Shown here piece after piece: positions 1 to 9,613 of a DNA stretch of 64,000 bases. Within the stretch, counting starts at the first letter, position 1, and the number at the start of each line of letters is the position of its first letter. The translations under genes were made by a program, and so were the position numbers. Origin of the DNA: CAYWWM01 sp965198025 (lineage in GTDB: Bacteria > Acidobacteriota > Terriglobia > 2-12-FULL-54-10); the NCBI GenBank assembly GCA_965198025.1, contig OZ240237.1:186001-250000 (forward strand), given 5' to 3'. The notes under the pieces are model-generated. The model worked only from the letters and a program-made list of their open reading frames with translations, had not been told where the DNA came from and did no database searches.

Positions 1-2019
1 TTGCTGGCCCTGGAGATCGACGGGGAGTTGCTGCTTCCCCCGGACGAATCGGCCTTCGGTTTCGACAACATCGCATCGGTCCTTTCGGTATCGCCGCTGC
101 TGCTGGAACGATACATGGCGGCGGCAAGGCGGATCAGTCTTCAGGTCATTGGAGATCCCGACGCCCGCCCGGTCTTCGAGACGTACGAGGTTCTCAAGTT
201 TCTCCGGCAAGATGACCGCATGAGCGAGGACCTGCCGTTCGGGTCGCGGGGAGGAATCGCGTTTCGGCACTATTTTCCTCTCGATGGTGAGTACGTCATC
301 CGAATCCGCCTGCAACGAGAAGCCCGGGAGCGAATCCGCGGCCTGCATGAGCCGCACCAGATTGACGTTCGCCTGGATGGCGAACGCGTCACGCTGTTCA
401 ATATTGGCAGCGAGGACTTTGGCAGGCCAGCGCCGATTTTTTCGCTAGGTACGCTTGTGGGCGACCCCGAACGCGAGCAATACGAGCGGTTCGCGGATGA
501 GGGATTGGAGTTCCGCTTTGCTGCGAAAACGGGCATGCGGCTGGTGGGGATCTCCTTCGTGAATCAATTCGTGATTCCGGAAGGTCCGCTACATTACATC
601 AATGGCCGGCCGGATTATCTTCCGCGCCTGTCCCTGTCGGACCGCATCGAAAATCGGGGTGGTCTCCCCGAGATGCAGACCGTCGAAATCGGTGGACCTT
701 ACGCTGCCCAGGGGCTGGGGGAGACACCCAGCCGCCAGAGGGTGTTCGTGTGCCGCCCGAGTGGCCATGAGGATGAGGAAGCCTGCGCTCAAGAGATCCT
801 TTCGACATTGGTGCGCCGAGCGTATCGCCGTCCGGTCACGAATGAAGATCTCGAACTTCTGCTGCGCTTCTACGAAGCAGGCCGGAACGACGGTGGGTTC
901 GAGGAGGGCATCCGCCGGACGCTGGAGGCGATCCTGGTCAGTCCAGAGTTTTTGTTTCGCATCGAAGCCGATCCGGAAAGCGTAGCGCCCGGCACCGCTT
1001 ATCCCGTAAGCAACATCGAGCTGGCCTCCCGGCTGTCGTTTTTCCTTTGGAGCAGTATCCCGGACGACGAACTGCTGGACGTGGCCGAACGGGGCGAACT
1101 GCGGAATCCTGGCGTGTTGGAGCAGCAGGTCCAGCGCATGCTTGGTGATCGCCGCTCGCGGGCTTTGGTGCAGAACTTCGCCGCAGAGTGGCTGAGCTTG
1201 CGCGCTTTGGAGGCGGCGAAGCCGGATCAAAGCGTGTTCCGCGATTTTGACGAAAACTTGCGGGCAGCCTTTCGGCAGGAGGCGGAGCTTTTCTTTGAGC
1301 ACATCCTGCGCGAGGATCGCAGCGTACTCGAATTCCTGGATGCGGACTATACGTTTCTCAACAACCGATTGGCGGAGCACTATGAGGTCCCCGGCGTCTA
1401 CGGCAGCCATTTTCGACGCGTGGTATTGAACGATGGAAGGCGCGGAGGATTGCTGGGCCAGGGGGCAATCCTGACAGCAACGTCCTATGACAACCGCACT
1501 TCTCCGGTGACGCGAGGGAAATGGGTTCTCGAAAACCTGCTGGGGACGCCGCCCCCGCCCCCGCCGCCGAACGTCCCGTTCCTGAAGGAGCAAGGCACCG
1601 GGGACAAAGTTCTCACGATGCGAGAGCGCATGGAGCAGCACCGAGCGAATCCGGCCTGCGCAAGCTGCCACAAGCTGATGGATCCTCTGGGTTTCGCTCT
1701 CGAAAACTTCGACGGCGTCGGAGAGTGGCGAACCGCCGAGGGAGGGACGCTGATTGATTCAAGCGGTGAGCTTCCGGATGGCACGCTGTTTCAGGGGCCT
1801 GCAGAATTGCGAAAGGCCTTGCTAACAAAACGCGAAGGATTTGTCGCCACCGTCACCGAAAAACTGCTCACCTACGCGCTTGGCCGCGGGCTGGAGTATT
1901 ATGACGCTCCCGCCGTCCGACAGGTGATTCGGGAGGCGACTCCCAGTGACTACCGATTGTCGTCCCTCATTCTCGGTATTGTCCGAAGTACACCTTTTCA
2001 GCGAAGAAGGTCGCCGTAA
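1..2019 (+). CDS. DUF1592/DUF1588/DUF1585 (planctomycete-type cytochrome-like) protein, 5'-truncated
   Basis: The reading frame is open to the first base, so the gene is cut by the window and the TTG at base 1 is not a credible start. Visible order: tail of a DUF1587-like region (about residues 20-55), carbohydrate-binding-like segment, DUF1595 (about 255-320), DUF1592 (about 335-465), DUF1588 (about 480-575) with one heme-type CASCH motif near residue 553, and DUF1585 at the C-terminus (about 595-665). Full-length relatives in Planctomycetota and Acidobacteriota are longer, with an extra N-terminal c-type cytochrome region, probably what is missing here. They are secreted proteins without an established reaction. 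The DUF1552 gene starts 14 bp downstream, and these two families are usually found as a pair. Family assignment is firm; function is unknown. Confidence 0.9.
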   Translation: MLALEIDGELLLPPDESAFGFDNIASVLSVSPLLLERYMAAARRISLQVIGDPDARPVFETYEVLKFLRQDDRMSEDLPFGSRGGIAFRHYFPLDGEYVIRIRLQREARERIRGLHEPHQIDVRLDGERVTLFNIGSEDFGRPAPIFSLGTLVGDPEREQYERFADEGLEFRFAAKTGMRLVGISFVNQFVIPEGPLHYINGRPDYLPRLSLSDRIENRGGLPEMQTVEIGGPYAAQGLGETPSRQRVFVCRPSGHEDEEACAQEILSTLVRRAYRRPVTNEDLELLLRFYEAGRNDGGFEEGIRRTLEAILVSPEFLFRIEADPESVAPGTAYPVSNIELASRLSFFLWSSIPDDELLDVAERGELRNPGVLEQQVQRMLGDRRSRALVQNFAAEWLSLRALEAAKPDQSVFRDFDENLRAAFRQEAELFFEHILREDRSVLEFLDADYTFLNNRLAEHYEVPGVYGSHFRRVVLNDGRRGGLLGQGAILTATSYDNRTSPVTRGKWVLENLLGTPPPPPPPNVPFLKEQGTGDKVLTMRERMEQHRANPACASCHKLMDPLGFALENFDGVGEWRTAEGGTLIDSSGELPDGTLFQGPAELRKALLTKREGFVATVTEKLLTYALGRGLEYYDAPAVRQVIREATPSDYRLSSLILGIVRSTPFQRRRSP

Positions 2020-2032
2020 GGGAGGAGGTCCC

Positions 2033-3382
2033 ATGATGATCTTTCGGAAAGCGATTCCTCGGAGAATGTTTCTACGGGGGGTGGGTGCGACCGTGGCCTT
2101 GCCGCTGTTGGATGCGATGGTCCCGGCGTTTGCAAGCAAGAGCCAGGCAGCGGTGACGTCGCCGGTCCGTCTGTCCATCTGCTATGTTCCGAACGGAATC
2201 ATTCCGGGGGCATGGAAGCCGGAGACGGTTGGCTCGAATTTTGAGATCACTCCGGTTTTGGAACCGCTAGCGGAATTCCGGGACCGCTTCCTGGTGCTGA
2301 GCGGACTGAGCAGCAAACACGCGGAAGCCGCGCCGGGCGACGGCGGCCAAACCGCGCCGCACGAACTGGCCTGTGGTGCGTTTCTGACAGGTAGACACCC
2401 CCAGAAGGAAGGCAGAGTGGGTGTCTCGATGGACCAGATCCTTGCTCAGGATCTGGGCCAGGAAACGCAACTGGCTTCGCTCGAGCTGGGCATCGAGGCG
2501 CCCGATGTCACGGGCAAGTGCGCCCTCGGCTGGAACTGCGCGTACATCCACACACTCTCCTGGCGGAGTCCGACTACGCCGGTGCCGGTTGAGAACCAGC
2601 CACGCCGGGTGTTCGAGCGCCTCTTCGGAGACAGCGACACCACCGACCCGGCGGAGCGACGGGCCCGAATTGCGCAGAACCGCAGCATTCTCGACTGGAT
2701 GTCCGAGGCCAGCGCTCGCATCATGAAGACGCTTGGCCCAAACGACCGCTCCCGGCTCACCGAATATCTCGATTCCGTTCGCGACGTCGAACGGCGGATC
2801 GCCAGGGCAGAGGAGCAATCCTCTCGGGAATTGCCGGTATTGGATCGGCCTGCCGGGATACCCGCCACGTATGATGAGCATGCCAAGATTCTGTTTGATC
2901 TGATGGCGTCCGCACTGCAGAGCGACATGACACGGGTTATCACGTTCATGCTGGGCCGCGAGCAAAGCGATTGGACCTACCGCGAGATCGGCATCTACGA
3001 CGCGCACCACCCGACGACGCACCATCAGAACGATCCAGTGAAGGTCGCAAAGGTCACCAAGATCAACGTTTTTCATACCACACTGCTCGCGCATTACCTG
3101 GAGAAACTGGCTTCTACGCCGGACGGTGATGGCTCGCTGCTGGATCATTCCATGGTTCTTTATGGCAGCGGACTGGGCGACGGCAGCATTCATGCGCCGC
3201 ACGATTTGCCGATCCTGCTGGCCGGTGGCGCGGGGAACCAGATCCAGGGGGGCTCGCACATAGAATATCCCTCAGATACCCCGGTCACGAATCTCTTCCT
3301 GACCGTCATGGACCGGATGGGGGTTCACAAAGATCGCTTTGGCGACAGCACGGGCCGGCTCGACCTCAGCCATTCTGCTTGA
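2033..3382 (+). CDS. DUF1552 domain secreted protein
   Basis: A 449-residue protein starting at ATG 2033, chosen because a strong GGAGGAGG site lies just upstream at 2021-2028; the frame stays open upstream but overlaps the DUF1592 gene. The N-terminus (PRRMFLRGVG followed by a hydrophobic stretch ending near AFA) is a twin-arginine export signal. The body has the features of DUF1552, including a Y-x-P-N-G segment after the signal and GLGDGSIHAPHDLP near residue 385. DUF1552 proteins are distant relatives of the sulfatase/DUF1501 fold and are nearly always encoded beside DUF1592/DUF1587 proteins; the biochemical role is not established. Tat export suggests that it folds, perhaps with a cofactor, before reaching the periplasm. 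Translation is probably coupled to the preceding gene. Confidence 0.9.
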   Translation: MMIFRKAIPRRMFLRGVGATVALPLLDAMVPAFASKSQAAVTSPVRLSICYVPNGIIPGAWKPETVGSNFEITPVLEPLAEFRDRFLVLSGLSSKHAEAAPGDGGQTAPHELACGAFLTGRHPQKEGRVGVSMDQILAQDLGQETQLASLELGIEAPDVTGKCALGWNCAYIHTLSWRSPTTPVPVENQPRRVFERLFGDSDTTDPAERRARIAQNRSILDWMSEASARIMKTLGPNDRSRLTEYLDSVRDVERRIARAEEQSSRELPVLDRPAGIPATYDEHAKILFDLMASALQSDMTRVITFMLGREQSDWTYREIGIYDAHHPTTHHQNDPVKVAKVTKINVFHTTLLAHYLEKLASTPDGDGSLLDHSMVLYGSGLGDGSIHAPHDLPILLAGGAGNQIQGGSHIEYPSDTPVTNLFLTVMDRMGVHKDRFGDSTGRLDLSHSA

Positions 3383-3433
3383 GGAGCAGGCGCCTGCCGG
3401 AGTGGAAAGACGGTTGAGCAAGCGGAGGAAACA

Positions 3434-5023
3434 ATGAGCCTTCACGAGAAACATTTGTTGCATTGGTGGATGGTGATTCTGTTGTCAGGCGCAACGCTTG
3501 CCGGCGCGAGCGGCGATCTTCGACTGGTTGAAGCGGTCAAGAGCAAAGACAAAGAAACCGTACGTTCCCTGCTGGCGGAACAAGTCGATGTCAACGCGGT
3601 GCAGGGGGATGGGGCGACGGCTTTGATGTGGGCGGCACATTGGAGTGATCTGGAAACGGCAGAACTTTTGCTGCGCGCCGGGGCAAACGTAAACGCGGCC
3701 AATGACAACGGGGTTACGGCCCTCCGGCTGTCCTGCACCAATGGGGATGTCCGAATGATCGAAACGCTATTGAAAACCGGGGCGAGTCCTAATGCCTCTC
3801 TGTCGCGAACGGGCGAGACCGTGCTCATGACGTGTGCCCGCACAGGCAATGCAAGCGCAGTGAGACTACTGCTGACCCATGAAGCAGACGTGAATGCGGC
3901 AGAACATTCGCGGGGGCAGACCGCATTGATGTGGGCCGTGGCAGAAAAGCACCCGGAGGTCGTTCGGGCATTGATCGAGCATGGCGCGGATGTCCACGCC
4001 TCTACAAGTGACCGAACGGATATTTATGACCGTACGCTGGGTGGTTTCACGCCGCTGTTGTTTGCTGCCCGGGTGGGCGACTTGGAAAGCGCCCGCATCT
4101 TGCTGGATGCGGGAGCGGACGTGAACGATGCCACGCCACAGGTCGGCAATGCTTTGGTGGTGGCAAGCGCTAGCCACCACGAGCAACTCGCGATTTTTCT
4201 GTTGGAAAATGGAGCGGACCCGAATGCCGCCGACGAGTACGGGATAACCGTGTTACACCACGCGGTACAGCAGGGAATCGCGAATCTAAGCGCAGTAGAA
4301 TACATGCCGGCCTTGATGCCTCCTCCCAACCAGCCGGAATTGGTAAGAGCGCTCCTGGCGCACGGAGCGGACCCGAATGTACGAATCCAGCAGGACTACC
4401 GGTTATCGGTTGCTCCGTATCGCCACACGAGTGCGCCGAGCATTGTCGGCGCTACACCATTTTTCCTGGCCGCAGCGGCCGGTGATGCAGACATCATGCG
4501 CATTCTAGTAGTCGGAGGCGCCGATCCGCTGCTGGAGGCTGGGGAATCCATGCGACCGCTGATGGTGGCGGCCGGCCTGACCCGGCTGGTGGACTTCCTG
4601 GCCGGGGAAGAGAGCGACCATCTCGAAGCGGTCGAGTTGGCAGTGGAATTGGGTGGTGACATCCAGGCAGCCACCGATAGGGGCGAAACCGCGCTGCATG
4701 CCGCGGCATCCACTGGCGCGGACACCATCGTTCGGTTCTTGGTGGACAAAGGCGCCGACATCAATGCGAGAGACGAACTGGGCCGGACACCGTGGAGCAG
4801 GGCAGCGGGATTCTACCCCTCCTTCGGGGTCGCTTCTGCGAACAATCTCGTCAGCATCCGCCCTCACCCCGAGACGGCGGACCTGCTTCTGGAATTGGGC
4901 GCCACACGATTGACGGAGGATGACTTTACGCCCACCAGGCGTCGATCGGGGTATAGAACGAATACGCAAAGAGAACTGGACAGGATCCAGCAGGCGAACC
5001 CCAGCACCTCTCCGCCTCAATGA
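3434..5023 (+). CDS. secreted ankyrin-repeat protein
   Basis: 529 residues. A signal peptide occupies about residues 1-25 (hydrophobic core followed by GATLAGAS). The rest is built of roughly ten ankyrin repeats with the usual G-x-T-A-L-x-x-A and L-L-x-x-G-A-x-x-N signatures, for example DGATALMWAA near residue 60, RGQTALMWAV near 160 and RGETALHAAA near 415. The last 60 residues are polar and unstructured-looking. Ankyrin arrays are protein-binding scaffolds; an exported one next to DUF1592/DUF1552 genes is a recurrent arrangement in Acidobacteriota, so a role as periplasmic or surface partner of those proteins is inferred. An AGCGGAGG ribosome site lies 6 bp before ATG 3434. The gap from the DUF1552 stop is only about 50 bp, so the three genes probably form one operon. 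Confidence 0.88.
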   Translation: MSLHEKHLLHWWMVILLSGATLAGASGDLRLVEAVKSKDKETVRSLLAEQVDVNAVQGDGATALMWAAHWSDLETAELLLRAGANVNAANDNGVTALRLSCTNGDVRMIETLLKTGASPNASLSRTGETVLMTCARTGNASAVRLLLTHEADVNAAEHSRGQTALMWAVAEKHPEVVRALIEHGADVHASTSDRTDIYDRTLGGFTPLLFAARVGDLESARILLDAGADVNDATPQVGNALVVASASHHEQLAIFLLENGADPNAADEYGITVLHHAVQQGIANLSAVEYMPALMPPPNQPELVRALLAHGADPNVRIQQDYRLSVAPYRHTSAPSIVGATPFFLAAAAGDADIMRILVVGGADPLLEAGESMRPLMVAAGLTRLVDFLAGEESDHLEAVELAVELGGDIQAATDRGETALHAAASTGADTIVRFLVDKGADINARDELGRTPWSRAAGFYPSFGVASANNLVSIRPHPETADLLLELGATRLTEDDFTPTRRRSGYRTNTQRELDRIQQANPSTSPPQ

Positions 5024-5117
5024 CACGCCGAGAAAAGTCCCTCCGGCGAAACTGCCTGTCGAAACTCAAGTACTAGCCGAATGCAGTGGGCTTCCGTTCG
5101 CCATGCATTGAAGAAAA

Positions 5118-5194
<77 letters not shown>

Positions 5195-5319
5195 ACGACG
5201 GTCCTTCCGCGAGGAAGGAGCTTGTACCGACACGACCAATCTCCAAGACAGTGTAGGGGCGAGCCGGAGGATTTGTCAACGGGCCGCACCTTGGCAACTC
5301 AAGCCATTTTCGCCAGTTG

Positions 5320-6120
5320 CTACGCTCCGCCCCAGGGATTGGCCCCATTTCGAATCCAGGCTTCGAATTGTGTCAAGGAGGCGATTTCTGCGCACTCCAT
5401 CGCAAGGGGCGTGATCGAGATGCACCCTTCCCGGACAGCTCGGTAATCGGAATCTATCGCGAGTTGGTCAGAATCTATCATTTCCCGGATCGAGAAGGAA
5501 TTGGGTATGCCGGAGTCCTCCGGTTCGAGTTTCAGGCGGCGTGCCTGTCGCTGAGCCAGCTTGGTAACCCGGACTCTGCTCTTCCAATCGGCCGGGACAT
5601 TCACGTTCAACGACACCCCGGGAGGGAGGCCGTGCTCCAAGATCCATTTCGCCAGATCTGCGGCAAACGCCGCCGCTGGACCCAACGGCGGTTCCTTCTT
5701 TGAACTGATCGAAATGGCAAAGGAAGCGATCCCGTGCAGGGTTCCTTCCAGCGCGGCGCCGACAGTTCCCGAATAGAATACGTTCAATCCCAGGTTCGCG
5801 CCCTGGTTGATTCCGGAAACAACCAGACTCGGGGCTTCATCGAGCAGATGGTTGATCGCCACGATCACCGCATCCACGGGCGTACCGTCCACGCCGTAGC
5901 GGCCCGGACCAATGCGCTCATAGCGAACCGGCCGGAACAGCGAAATGGAGCGGCTTGAAGCACTCATCTCCCGGAGGGGCGCTGCTGTCACCACTCTTCC
6001 GAGCGGGGCGAGTGCTTCCGCTAGCGCAGCCAGAGCGGGAGCGTGAACGCCGTCGTCGTTTGTTACCAATATCGCCGGAGACGATCTCGGGCGTTCTGCA
6101 GGAGTCAGGGAGGACATCAT
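5320..6120 (-). CDS. surE: 5'/3'-nucleotidase SurE
   Basis: 266 residues. SurE is a metal-dependent survival-protein phosphatase that removes phosphate from nucleoside 5'- or 3'-monophosphates in the cytoplasm. The family metal site is visible: LVTNDDG at residues 18-24, an SSRSIS segment near 55-60, SGINQGANLG at 102-111 and YSGTVGAALEG at 116-126. Relatives are about 250-265 residues, so the gene is full length. The ATG start overlaps the stop of a short upstream frame as ATGA (6117-6120), implying translational coupling. The first 14 residues are extra relative to most SurE proteins, and the second ATG is an equally possible start. tRNA-Pro follows about 125 bp downstream on the same strand. 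Confidence 0.95.
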   Translation of the reverse strand: MMSSLTPAERPRSSPAILVTNDDGVHAPALAALAEALAPLGRVVTAAPLREMSASSRSISLFRPVRYERIGPGRYGVDGTPVDAVIVAINHLLDEAPSLVVSGINQGANLGLNVFYSGTVGAALEGTLHGIASFAISISSKKEPPLGPAAAFAADLAKWILEHGLPPGVSLNVNVPADWKSRVRVTKLAQRQARRLKLEPEDSGIPNSFSIREMIDSDQLAIDSDYRAVREGCISITPLAMECAEIASLTQFEAWIRNGANPWGGA

Positions 6121-6413
6121 GGAACCGGTTTTTCTGCGGGTTGCGGGTTCACATTTGAGACGAATCCGCCGAACGGGTCGGTGGCAGGCCCCGGCGGTTG
6201 AAATTCCACTTGAGGGAACATCCTGCCAATGTGTCCGGCCAGTTGCGCGCCGAAGGAACGCTGCGGAAGCCTCTTCGTGAGTTCCAAGCCCGACATGTCT
6301 GCCGCGAGTCCGTCACCCAAAACCACGAACGTCGGACCGCCGAGAACTCCTGTAAGGGATACTCCTGTGCAAAGGATGAGCACCGCCATTATGCGGAACA
6401 CGCCTGTGCGCAT
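6117..6413 (-). CDS. small exported protein, possible truncated SGNH-hydrolase N-terminus
   Basis: A 98-residue frame starting at the ATG ending at 6413, or 120 residues from an ATG ending at 6479. It begins with a hydrophobic stretch resembling a signal peptide (VFRIMAVLILCTGVSLTG), followed by VVLGDGLAADMSG and a region resembling the first block of SGNH/GDSL hydrolases, although the catalytic Ser of GDS is Gly here. It stops after about 70 mature residues, so the rest of a hydrolase, including any Asp-His pair, is missing. The stop overlaps the surE start as ATGA, which argues that the frame is translated. It may be a remnant kept as a leader cistron, or an unrelated small secreted protein. 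SGNH assignment is weak. Confidence 0.45.
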   Translation of the reverse strand: MRTGVFRIMAVLILCTGVSLTGVLGGPTFVVLGDGLAADMSGLELTKRLPQRSFGAQLAGHIGRMFPQVEFQPPGPATDPFGGFVSNVNPQPAEKPVP

Positions 6414-6615
6414 TCGTAAGAAGGCTCCTAAGATCGAAGGGAGCACACCGGGCTCTGCAATGAAGAGCAGGCCCAGCATTGCAGTGGATACGAGAGTGGG
6501 GGCCTTTGCCGCTTGCACACTTTCCCGAAAACGCCAATCATTAGCTCCCGTAGTATTGCATCTTAACACACATGGGCGTAAGCCATTCGCGCCGCGCCTG
6601 CGGAATCGAGGAACT

Positions 6616-7502
6616 ATGAAGGCACTGAACAAGAAGATTGATCCCGACGATTTCCGTGCCCGGCCGGGCAAAGCAGTTCGGCTGCGAGACTGGTCCGCGC
6701 GGGTCAAGCGACTCTACAGGGACAGGCAGCAGTACCACGATCTGCTCCAAGAGCAGGTCGATGCGTTGAGCAAGCTCCAGGACCGACTCTACGCACACAA
6801 CCGGTATTCATTACTTCTGATCTTTCAAGCGATGGATGCTGCGGGCAAGGACAGCGCCATCAAACACATCATGTCGGGTGTGAACCCGCAAGGCTGTCAA
6901 GTCTATAGCTTCAAGCACCCGAGCACAGAAGAGCGGGACCACGACTTCCTCTGGCGGACCACGCGGAGTTTGCCGCAGCGCGGCCGCATCGGGATCTTCA
7001 ACCGTTCTTACTACGAGGAGGTTCTCATCGTACGCGTCCATCCGGAAATCCTCCGTGCGCAGAGGCTCCCAGCCGAAACCCCTTCCGGAAAGCGCCTCTG
7101 GAGAGACCGCTACCGCTCCATAGTCGAGATGGAGGCTCACTTGCACCGCAATGGGACTCGCGAATTCTCAAGTTCTTTCCGCACATCTCCAAGGACGAGC
7201 AGCGCAAGCGTTTCTTGAAGCGCATTGATGAGCCGGAGAAGAACTGGAAGTTCAGCAAGGCCGACATCGCCGAGCGAAAGCTTTGGAAGAAGTATCAGGA
7301 AGCATATGAGGACTGTATCAAGGCCACCAGCACGAGTTATGCTCCTTGGTTCGTCGTCCCGGCCGACGACAAAGGAAACGCCCGGCTGATTCTCTCGGAG
7401 ATCATTCTGAGTGCGCTCCGCAGCCTGCCGATCCGCTATCCCCGAACGAGCCCGGAACATCGTAAAGAACTGCTCGCCATTCGCCAGCAACTGGCCAAGT
7501 GA
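6616..7502 (+). pseudogene. polyphosphate kinase 2 (PPK2) family gene with a frameshift
   Basis: The first frame (ATG 6616) encodes a PPK2-type polyphosphate:nucleotide phosphotransferase: Walker-A-like AMDAAGKDS at residues 72-80, KHPSTEERDHDFLWR near 100-114 and GRIGIFNRSYYEEV near 123-136. After HLHRNGT it runs out of frame and stops at 7218. The rest of the enzyme (ILKFFPHISKDEQ, then DEPEKNWKF and PADDK) continues at once in another frame to 7502. The switch lies at 7158-7164: ACT is followed by five bases, CGCGA, before ATT CTC AAG, where one codon is expected, so there are two extra bases (or one missing). Joined, the product would be about 295 residues, normal for the family. Whether this is real inactivation or a sequence error cannot be told here. 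Confidence 0.85.
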
Positions 7503-7563
7503 ACCAGTGGATTCTATCCGAACCCCAGCAACGTGGGCAGGGAGGGCGAATGTCCAAGAAATC

Positions 7564-9495
7564 TCAAGAGGACTGACTCCTCAATAGTCGCAGCGCATCG
7601 GGTTCGGCATCCGTTTCCGCGCGCTCTGCTATTCCATCACCTTTTGCGACTGCAGTGGAGCTCTCGGAAGCGGCTCTAAGGGGCTCATCAATCCTATCCC
7701 CCTCGCCCGGCGCGAGGAACAGGTTCGTCTCGACTCCGTGTTGCTTGGTGTAGAGCTCGTAATACCGGCCACGGACGGCGTAGAGCGAATCGTGGGTGCC
7801 GCGCTCTACAATCCTGCCACTCTCGACAACCAGGATCCGGTCAGCACGCCGGATCGTAGAGAGGCGATGGGCAATCACGAAGGTGGTGCGCCCGCGCATC
7901 AGGTAGGAGAGTCCTTCCTGGATGAGTTGCTCCGATTCGGAGTCGAGGCTCGAAGTTGCCTCGTCGAGAATCAAGATTCGCGGATCAGCGAGCACCGCGC
8001 GCGCAATCGAAACGCGCTGGCGTTGCCCACCGCTCAAGCGCACGCCGCGTTCACCGATGACGGTGTCATACTGTTTCTCAAACCGCTCGGCAAATTCATC
8101 CACGCGGGCGATGCGGCATGCCGCGAGTATCTGTTCCTTGGTCGCGGTGGGAAGAGAGAACGCAACGTTCTCACGGATCGTGCCGTCAAACAGGAATGAT
8201 TCCTGGAGTACCACCCCCAGTTGCGTTCGATAGGAGTCCAGTCGCACGGTTGTAAGATCCACTCCATCCACCAGCACGCGTCCTGTCTGCGGAGAGTAAA
8301 ATGCAGCGACCAGGCCGATCAGGGTAGACTTGCCCGAACCCGATGAGCCCACCAGTGCGGTTACCGTGCCCGGCTGTGCGTGAAAAGAGATGTGATGCAC
8401 TACGGTCTTTTCCGCCTCGTAGGCGAAGGAAACATCTTGGAACGCCACGTCTCCTCGGATCCCCTCGAGCGTGACACTGCGGCGCGGATCAGCGTTTTCG
8501 GAGCGCTCGCGCAAGATTTCCCGCGTACGTTCGAGACCCGCAACCGCTTCGGTCAGTTGCGTGCCGATGCCCACCACTTGAAACAGCGGCGCCACCAGAA
8601 AACCAAGGAACATGGTATAGGTGAAAAAGCCGCCCAGGGTCAGCGCGCCGCTCAGCACCTGTTGCGCGCCCAAGAACATCACCAGAGCTCCCACGACGCC
8701 CATGAGAGACATGGAGGAAAGGCTCATCACCGACGTCGTGGTCAAGGTACGCAGGATGTTATCGAGCAGCCGCGCGACACCTTGCGAGAACACTTGATGC
8801 TCCCGCGCTTCCGCGTGATAGCCCTTTACCACGCGCACGCCCCCGAGCGACTCCGTAAGCCGTCCGGTTACCTCTGCGTTGATCTTGGCTCGCTCGCGGA
8901 AAATCGGCCGGATCGTCTGAAACGCTTTGCGCAATGCAACGCCAAAAATCAGCAGAAAGGCGAACGCCATCCCCGTCATCATCGGGCTGATCCCCACCAG
9001 CACGATCAGCGCGATGGCAGCGGTCAGCAGGCCGCCGGCAAATTCCACCAACCCCGTGCCGATTAGATTCCGTACTCCCTCCACGTCGCTCATGATTCGC
9101 GAAACGAGCACGCCGGTCTTGTTGGCATCGTAATACGCAACCGGCAGACGCCCGACGTGGTCCTGTACCTTGCGCCGCATCTCCGCGATCAAGCGTTGCG
9201 CCGCCTTCGAAAGCGTCTGCGTCAGAGCGAAGGATGTCAGACCCTGGATGACCGTGGCCAGGAGCACTCCGCCCACCAAAGGCAGTAAGAGTTCGGTGCG
9301 CCGCTCGCCAATGATGTCATCGATTAAGAACTTCGTAGAAGCAGGCAGAATCAACCCCGAGACACGGTTGATGACCATCAATATGAAACCGATCACCAGC
9401 AATCCGCGACGCGGCCTAAGCAATTCCCAAACCTCCGGAAGAGTCACAATTGTTTCCAGGGTGCTCTTCAGTGGCTTGGCTTTCTCTCCGCTCAT
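7564..9495 (-). CDS. ABC exporter, fused permease/ATPase (MsbA/MDR-like)
   Basis: 643 residues in the half-transporter layout. An ABC type-1 membrane domain with about six helices spans residues 30-320. The nucleotide-binding domain follows: Walker A GSSGSGKST at 383-391, signature LSGGQ at 487-491, Walker B ILILDEATSS near 507-516 and an AHRLSTI H-loop near 545. These proteins homodimerise in the inner membrane and export lipids, drugs or peptides using ATP; substrate cannot be told from sequence. A polar 60-residue C-terminal tail, rich in Asp and Glu, is not part of the fold. The gene is monocistronic here, convergent with the PPK2 gene and separated by about 120 bp from the hydrolase gene upstream. 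Confidence 0.93.
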   Translation of the reverse strand: MSGEKAKPLKSTLETIVTLPEVWELLRPRRGLLVIGFILMVINRVSGLILPASTKFLIDDIIGERRTELLLPLVGGVLLATVIQGLTSFALTQTLSKAAQRLIAEMRRKVQDHVGRLPVAYYDANKTGVLVSRIMSDVEGVRNLIGTGLVEFAGGLLTAAIALIVLVGISPMMTGMAFAFLLIFGVALRKAFQTIRPIFRERAKINAEVTGRLTESLGGVRVVKGYHAEAREHQVFSQGVARLLDNILRTLTTTSVMSLSSMSLMGVVGALVMFLGAQQVLSGALTLGGFFTYTMFLGFLVAPLFQVVGIGTQLTEAVAGLERTREILRERSENADPRRSVTLEGIRGDVAFQDVSFAYEAEKTVVHHISFHAQPGTVTALVGSSGSGKSTLIGLVAAFYSPQTGRVLVDGVDLTTVRLDSYRTQLGVVLQESFLFDGTIRENVAFSLPTATKEQILAACRIARVDEFAERFEKQYDTVIGERGVRLSGGQRQRVSIARAVLADPRILILDEATSSLDSESEQLIQEGLSYLMRGRTTFVIAHRLSTIRRADRILVVESGRIVERGTHDSLYAVRGRYYELYTKQHGVETNLFLAPGEGDRIDEPLRAASESSTAVAKGDGIAERAETDAEPDALRLLRSQSS

Positions 9496-9613
9496 CCCCC
9501 TATTAGAGCACGTTCCAATTCATCTCGTGACGTGTTCTCTAGGCTATGCACCGGCTGTGCGGTTGCTGATTGAGGCGCTATGGGTTGCGAGGCGAGAGTA
9601 AGAGTACTTCGAT

